From Promethearchaeota archaeon (GTDB lineage Archaea; Asgardarchaeota; Lokiarchaeia; Sigynarchaeales; SOKP01), in assembly GCA_019057775.1 (NCBI GenBank), contig JAHLWT010000004.1, forward strand, positions 1 through 17,409: a stretch of 17,409 nucleotides of DNA, in the 5' to 3' direction. Positions 15,682 through 17,409 of the stretch are shown here, one piece after another. How positions within the stretch are numbered: position 1 is the first letter of the stretch; each line of letters begins with the position of its first letter. The position numbers and the translations under genes were made by a program. The notes under the pieces were generated by a model that worked only from the letters and a program-made list of their open reading frames with translations, ran no database searches and was not told the DNA's origin.

Positions 15682-15831
15682 TTATTTTTTCGACCGTTGC
15701 TTACCGGGCTTCTTCGGAGGCTGCCTTGGAGGGGAAAGAGGGACAAATCCTTCTTCTATTCGTTCTCTTGGTTTCTTCGGTGTGCTTGGAGGAACAAATC
15801 CCTTTTCCACTTTATTTTTCTTTCCTTTCAT
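15682..15831 (-). CDS. 49-aa proline/lysine-rich peptide with an internal duplication
   Basis: A short gene between the 3-TM and PD-(D/E)XK genes. The ATG (15829-15831) lies 9 bases after the stop of the 3-TM gene, with GGAG about 7 bases upstream. It contains two similar units, KGFVPPSTPKKPRE and EGFVPLSPPRQPPKK, so a G-F-V-P-x-S-x-P repeat, and is strongly basic with no fold of its own. Short peptides with a GyvPPxPP pattern occur near other accessory genes, but no role is known to me. The position suggests an adaptor between the membrane protein and the nuclease-like protein. Confidence 0.65.
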   Translation of the reverse strand: MKGKKNKVEKGFVPPSTPKKPRERIEEGFVPLSPPRQPPKKPGKQRSKK

Positions 15832-15840
15832 GACTCTCTC

Positions 15841-16281
15841 CTATATGTTGCTGATATTAATAGCCGAAAATAATGCAAATAATGTGACGCCGGTTATGAA
15901 TAGAGCAATAGAAAACCAATTTAATATCGCCGTAGCCCTTGAATATTTGTTTGTAAGCTTTTCCCTGTTTCCCTGTCCAAGAAAAGTAGCCTCTAAAATT
16001 TCTATTTGTTTATCGCAAGCTTTTTGACTAGTCAAAAAGGATATTAAGGTCAAAAGAATGCTCAGACCAAAGCAAATCCAGGCAAGGATAATAAACTTCA
16101 AGGTGGGAAGCTGTGGGTGTGGAGCAATTTGTCTGATAAAAGTCAAAGATAGACCCAATGCTCCGGCTGACAATGTCAATATTGCTTTATCAAGGCTCTG
16201 CGAACCTTGCAGTTTGGCGTTAAACAACAATTGACGCTCCTTTATATACTCTTGGTACTTCCGATCGTTGTCTTTTTGCAT
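15841..16281 (-). CDS. Three-TM membrane protein of unknown function
   Basis: A 146-aa protein starting at the ATG at 16279-16281 with GAGGG upstream. An N-terminal soluble helix (YQEYIKERQLLFNAKLQGSQ) leads to hydrophobic segments at about 32-51, 63-87 and 121-142. SLDKAILTLSAGALGLSLTF at the first segment is a recurring pattern in small membrane proteins of accessory regions. It is followed after 9 bases by the 49-aa peptide. A pore-forming or signalling role is possible by analogy with SLATT-type proteins, but this is inference. Confidence 0.68.
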   Translation of the reverse strand: MQKDNDRKYQEYIKERQLLFNAKLQGSQSLDKAILTLSAGALGLSLTFIRQIAPHPQLPTLKFIILAWICFGLSILLTLISFLTSQKACDKQIEILEATFLGQGNREKLTNKYSRATAILNWFSIALFITGVTLFALFSAINISNI

Positions 16282-16312
16282 TCAGCCCTCACATACTCCT
16301 GCTCAGGATTTC

Positions 16313-16383
16313 TCGTCCCATATTGGCAGAGAGACGGTAAATCTCGTTCCTTCACCTACCTTGCTCTCCACATTTATGGCAAG
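16313..16383 (-). pseudogene. 3' scrap of a histidine kinase gene
   Basis: A minus-strand frame encodes INVESKVGEGTRFTVSLPIW and a few more residues before a TGA at 16313-16315. This is the last strand pair of a HATPase_c domain (the usual form is GGxIxVxSxxGxGTxFxxxLP). An in-frame TAA at 16384-16386 lies directly upstream, and the rest of the kinase is absent. It sits between repeat copy 5 and the 3-TM gene, a position equivalent to that of the ppdK fragment after copy 4. Confidence 0.7.
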
Positions 16384-16457
16384 TTACTTTAATCCTTCTG
16401 GATGTTGCAAAGCAGTCATGAACAAGAATGGGTCTTCTTTTTCACCTCAAAAGATAT

Positions 16458-16586
16458 AATTTTTGCAAGATTTTTTCGCTTTAATTAACAAAAATATGAA
16501 TTAGAAGACTAATTTTGGGACATAAAATTTGTGCCTCTGAAAATGGGGTTATTCGGCACTTTCAGAAGGGAGTTTACCTACCTGTC
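16458..16586 (-). repeat. 127-bp dispersed repeat, copy 5
   Basis: Same orientation and block order as the other copies. In the second dyad CTGAAAGTG faces CATTTTCAG, which still pairs through a G-U on the minus-strand RNA. TTGCAA (16463-16468) is present but has no -10 at 17 bases. It is followed on the minus strand by the histidine-kinase scrap. Confidence 0.9.
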
Positions 16587-16657
16587 TTTAAGTTAAGTAT
16601 GTATTTTTCTCTTATTGCACATTTTTACATGAATATTGGTGATGCCCTTTATACCCA

Positions 16658-16828
16658 TTATTTTTTCCATGGCAAATGTTTCTCTTTCCCCTTGGGAAGT
16701 CTAACCGTAGTTGTCCCTTTTCTAATTTTCCCTTCTTTGTCTGTAATAACGTGCTCATGAATATCCCCACCACCAGGTAGTTTCTTAACTGGGAATATCC
16801 CCTTTTTTTCTGGAGTTTTTTCACCCAT
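16658..16828 (-). CDS. 56-aa glycine/lysine-rich protein of unknown function
   Basis: The start is the ATG at 16826-16828, which has GGAGG 7 bases upstream; an ATG at 16846 in the same frame overlaps that site. The protein is basic (KKGIFPVKKLPGGGDIHEH, then KGTTTVRLPKGKEKHLPWKK) with no membrane segment or recognised motif. It begins 25 bases after the stop of the upstream ORF and is probably translated with it. It ends about 70 bases before repeat copy 5. Confidence 0.6.
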   Translation of the reverse strand: MGEKTPEKKGIFPVKKLPGGGDIHEHVITDKEGKIRKGTTTVRLPKGKEKHLPWKK

Positions 16829-16853
16829 TTTATCACCTCCTCTCATAAATGAG

Positions 16854-17312
16854 TTAAGTGCAATTTCCTTGAATCCACCAGTTTAGATACCTAATTCGCT
16901 TTTGAATGCCTTCTTCATTTCTCTTTTCATTAGGTAAGGATTCTAATTCTTCAATTTCTCTTTTAGCATCCTCACAACTCTCAGGGGTCTTTTGAAATTT
17001 TGAATTTTGGCTATATCTTATTACCCCTTCTTCTTTTACCAACTCTCTTCCACAAGCCCCCAGAACAATATTGAGTATATGCGAATTGTCCCTTTTATCG
17101 TCGACATCGTCGACTTCCGACGGAGAATCACCGGACGCGCTCTCCGAATTACGAAACCGTTGCTCTGTCCTATTGAGCCGGGAGGCTCCCTTGTAGGACG
17201 AAACGATATCCGTAATTCTTTTTATAAGGTATAACTGACTTACTACTACGAGCCAATTACTATGAAATTTTCTTTTCTTCCAGGACTGCTTGGGCAGCGG
17301 CGAGGCGGGCAA
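16854..17312 (-). CDS. Unidentified ORF, start uncertain, reading through the structured segment
   Basis: The open frame is 152 codons from an ATG at 17312, but its first 17 or so codons overlap the ppdK end in another frame, so the true start lies further in and was not identified. The middle ([20 protein letters not shown]) is encoded by the GC-rich structured segment at 17108-17223. The C-terminal 75 residues look like genuine protein: [16 protein letters not shown], a charged helix [19 protein letters not shown] and a final [11 protein letters not shown]. It may be a gene whose 5' part was lost or fused at the ppdK junction. No family is recognised. Confidence 0.4.
   Translation of the reverse strand: MPASPLPKQSWKKRKFHSNWLVVVSQLYLIKRITDIVSSYKGASRLNRTEQRFRNSESASGDSPSEVDDVDDKRDNSHILNIVLGACGRELVKEEGVIRYSQNSKFQKTPESCEDAKREIEELESLPNEKRNEEGIQKRIRYLNWWIQGNCT
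17108..17223 (+). other. GC-rich multi-hairpin segment (candidate structured RNA or palindromic element)
   Basis: Three hairpins in a row. CGTCG/CGACG (17108-17122); CGGAGA/TCTCCG (17121-17146); then an extended hairpin with four stems: GAATTACG (17146-17153) with CGTAATTC (17211-17218), CGTT with AACG, GTCCTA (17167-17172) with TAGGAC (17194-17199), and GAGCC with GGCTC. Five Ts follow on the plus strand. It is much more GC-rich than its surroundings and lies 37 bases from the ppdK stop. Neither a tRNA cloverleaf nor a known RNA class was recognised. Confidence 0.4.
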
Positions 17313-17409
17313 CGGGGACTCTATAGGGGGAACAGCTGACGTAATTCATTCCTGCCCGATGGCAGAACTTTACTGATTGGGGATCTCCTCCGTGCTCACC
17401 GCAAATGCC
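17260..17409 (-). CDS. ppdK: Pyruvate phosphate dikinase, C-terminal end (partial, runs off the right edge)
   Basis: The last 49 codons and the TAG stop (17260-17262) are inside the window. They read [30 protein letters not shown] and end EEKKIS. PPDK interconverts pyruvate, ATP and phosphate with phosphoenolpyruvate, AMP and pyrophosphate in the cytoplasm; this segment is the end of its C-terminal PEP/pyruvate-binding barrel, with the conserved CGEHGGDP and SCSPYRVP motifs. Whether the full gene lies beyond the edge cannot be seen; it may be the intact host copy or another fragment like that at 11700-11969. Confidence 0.85.
   Translation of the reverse strand, partial: GICGEHGGDPQSVKFCHRAGMNYVSCSPYRVPVARLAAAQAVLEEKKIS

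Noticed and set aside
101..16586. Repeats as a CRISPR array
   Set aside because: Only five copies, 3-5 kb apart with genes between them, and no cas genes.
16612..16836. 74-codon minus-strand ORF overlapping the 56-aa gene
   Set aside because: The alternative frame (16658-16828) has a better placed GGAGG and a more protein-like composition.
17140..17220. tRNA gene in the structured GC-rich segment
   Set aside because: The stems are nested in one long hairpin rather than a cloverleaf, and there is no T-arm consensus or CCA-type end.

Overview
Bacterial accessory DNA from what is probably an uncultured lineage. No species-diagnostic gene is present. The only housekeeping sequence is the 3' end of pyruvate phosphate dikinase (ppdK), found twice (a fragment at about 11700-11969 and again at the right edge, 17260-17409). 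It is clearly more GC-rich than the AT-rich genes around it. All convincing genes are on the minus strand, so transcription runs from high to low coordinates.

The layout is modular. A repeat of about 127 bp occurs five times in the same orientation (about 101-227, 3504-3629, 8468-8596, 11995-12118, 16458-16586). Each copy lies at the 3' end of a gene or gene group. In minus-strand order the modules are: (E) ppdK 3' end, a GC-rich structured segment, an unidentified ORF and a 56-aa protein, then repeat 5; (D) a histidine-kinase 3' scrap, a 3-TM protein, a 49-aa proline-rich peptide, a PD-(D/E)XK-like protein, a membrane-anchored protein, a 105-aa protein, a 4-TM protein and a HAD-fold hydrolase, then repeat 4; (C) an orphan ppdK 3' fragment, a RelA/SpoT-like protein with a tightly coupled 145-aa partner, and a DUF262-HNH nuclease, then repeat 3; (B) a membrane-anchored protein and a single-chain type IIG restriction-modification enzyme, then repeat 2; (A) a 48-aa zinc ribbon, a 213-aa protein, a small thioredoxin-fold-like protein and a 592-aa protein with a nucleoside deoxyribosyltransferase-like region, then repeat 1 and the start of an exported protein.

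Most genes with a recognisable fold belong to families common in defence islands: type IIG R-M, DUF262/HNH, RelA/SpoT-like toxin candidate, PD-(D/E)XK, small multi-TM proteins and a nucleotide-processing fold. Together with the repeats and the differing base composition of the modules, this reads as a cassette-like defence island assembled stepwise, with ppdK as one likely integration target.

Three non-coding observations stand out. The repeats carry conserved dyads, a conserved minus-strand reading frame ending in a stop that supplies the C-terminus of the 592-aa protein, and a -35-like TTGCAA at their downstream edge. A second structured motif occurs in two leaders (3421-3474, 7459-7515) with covarying stems. 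A GC-rich multi-hairpin segment (17108-17223) lies beside the ppdK stop codon. No integrase, transposase, CRISPR array, tRNA or rRNA was found in the window.
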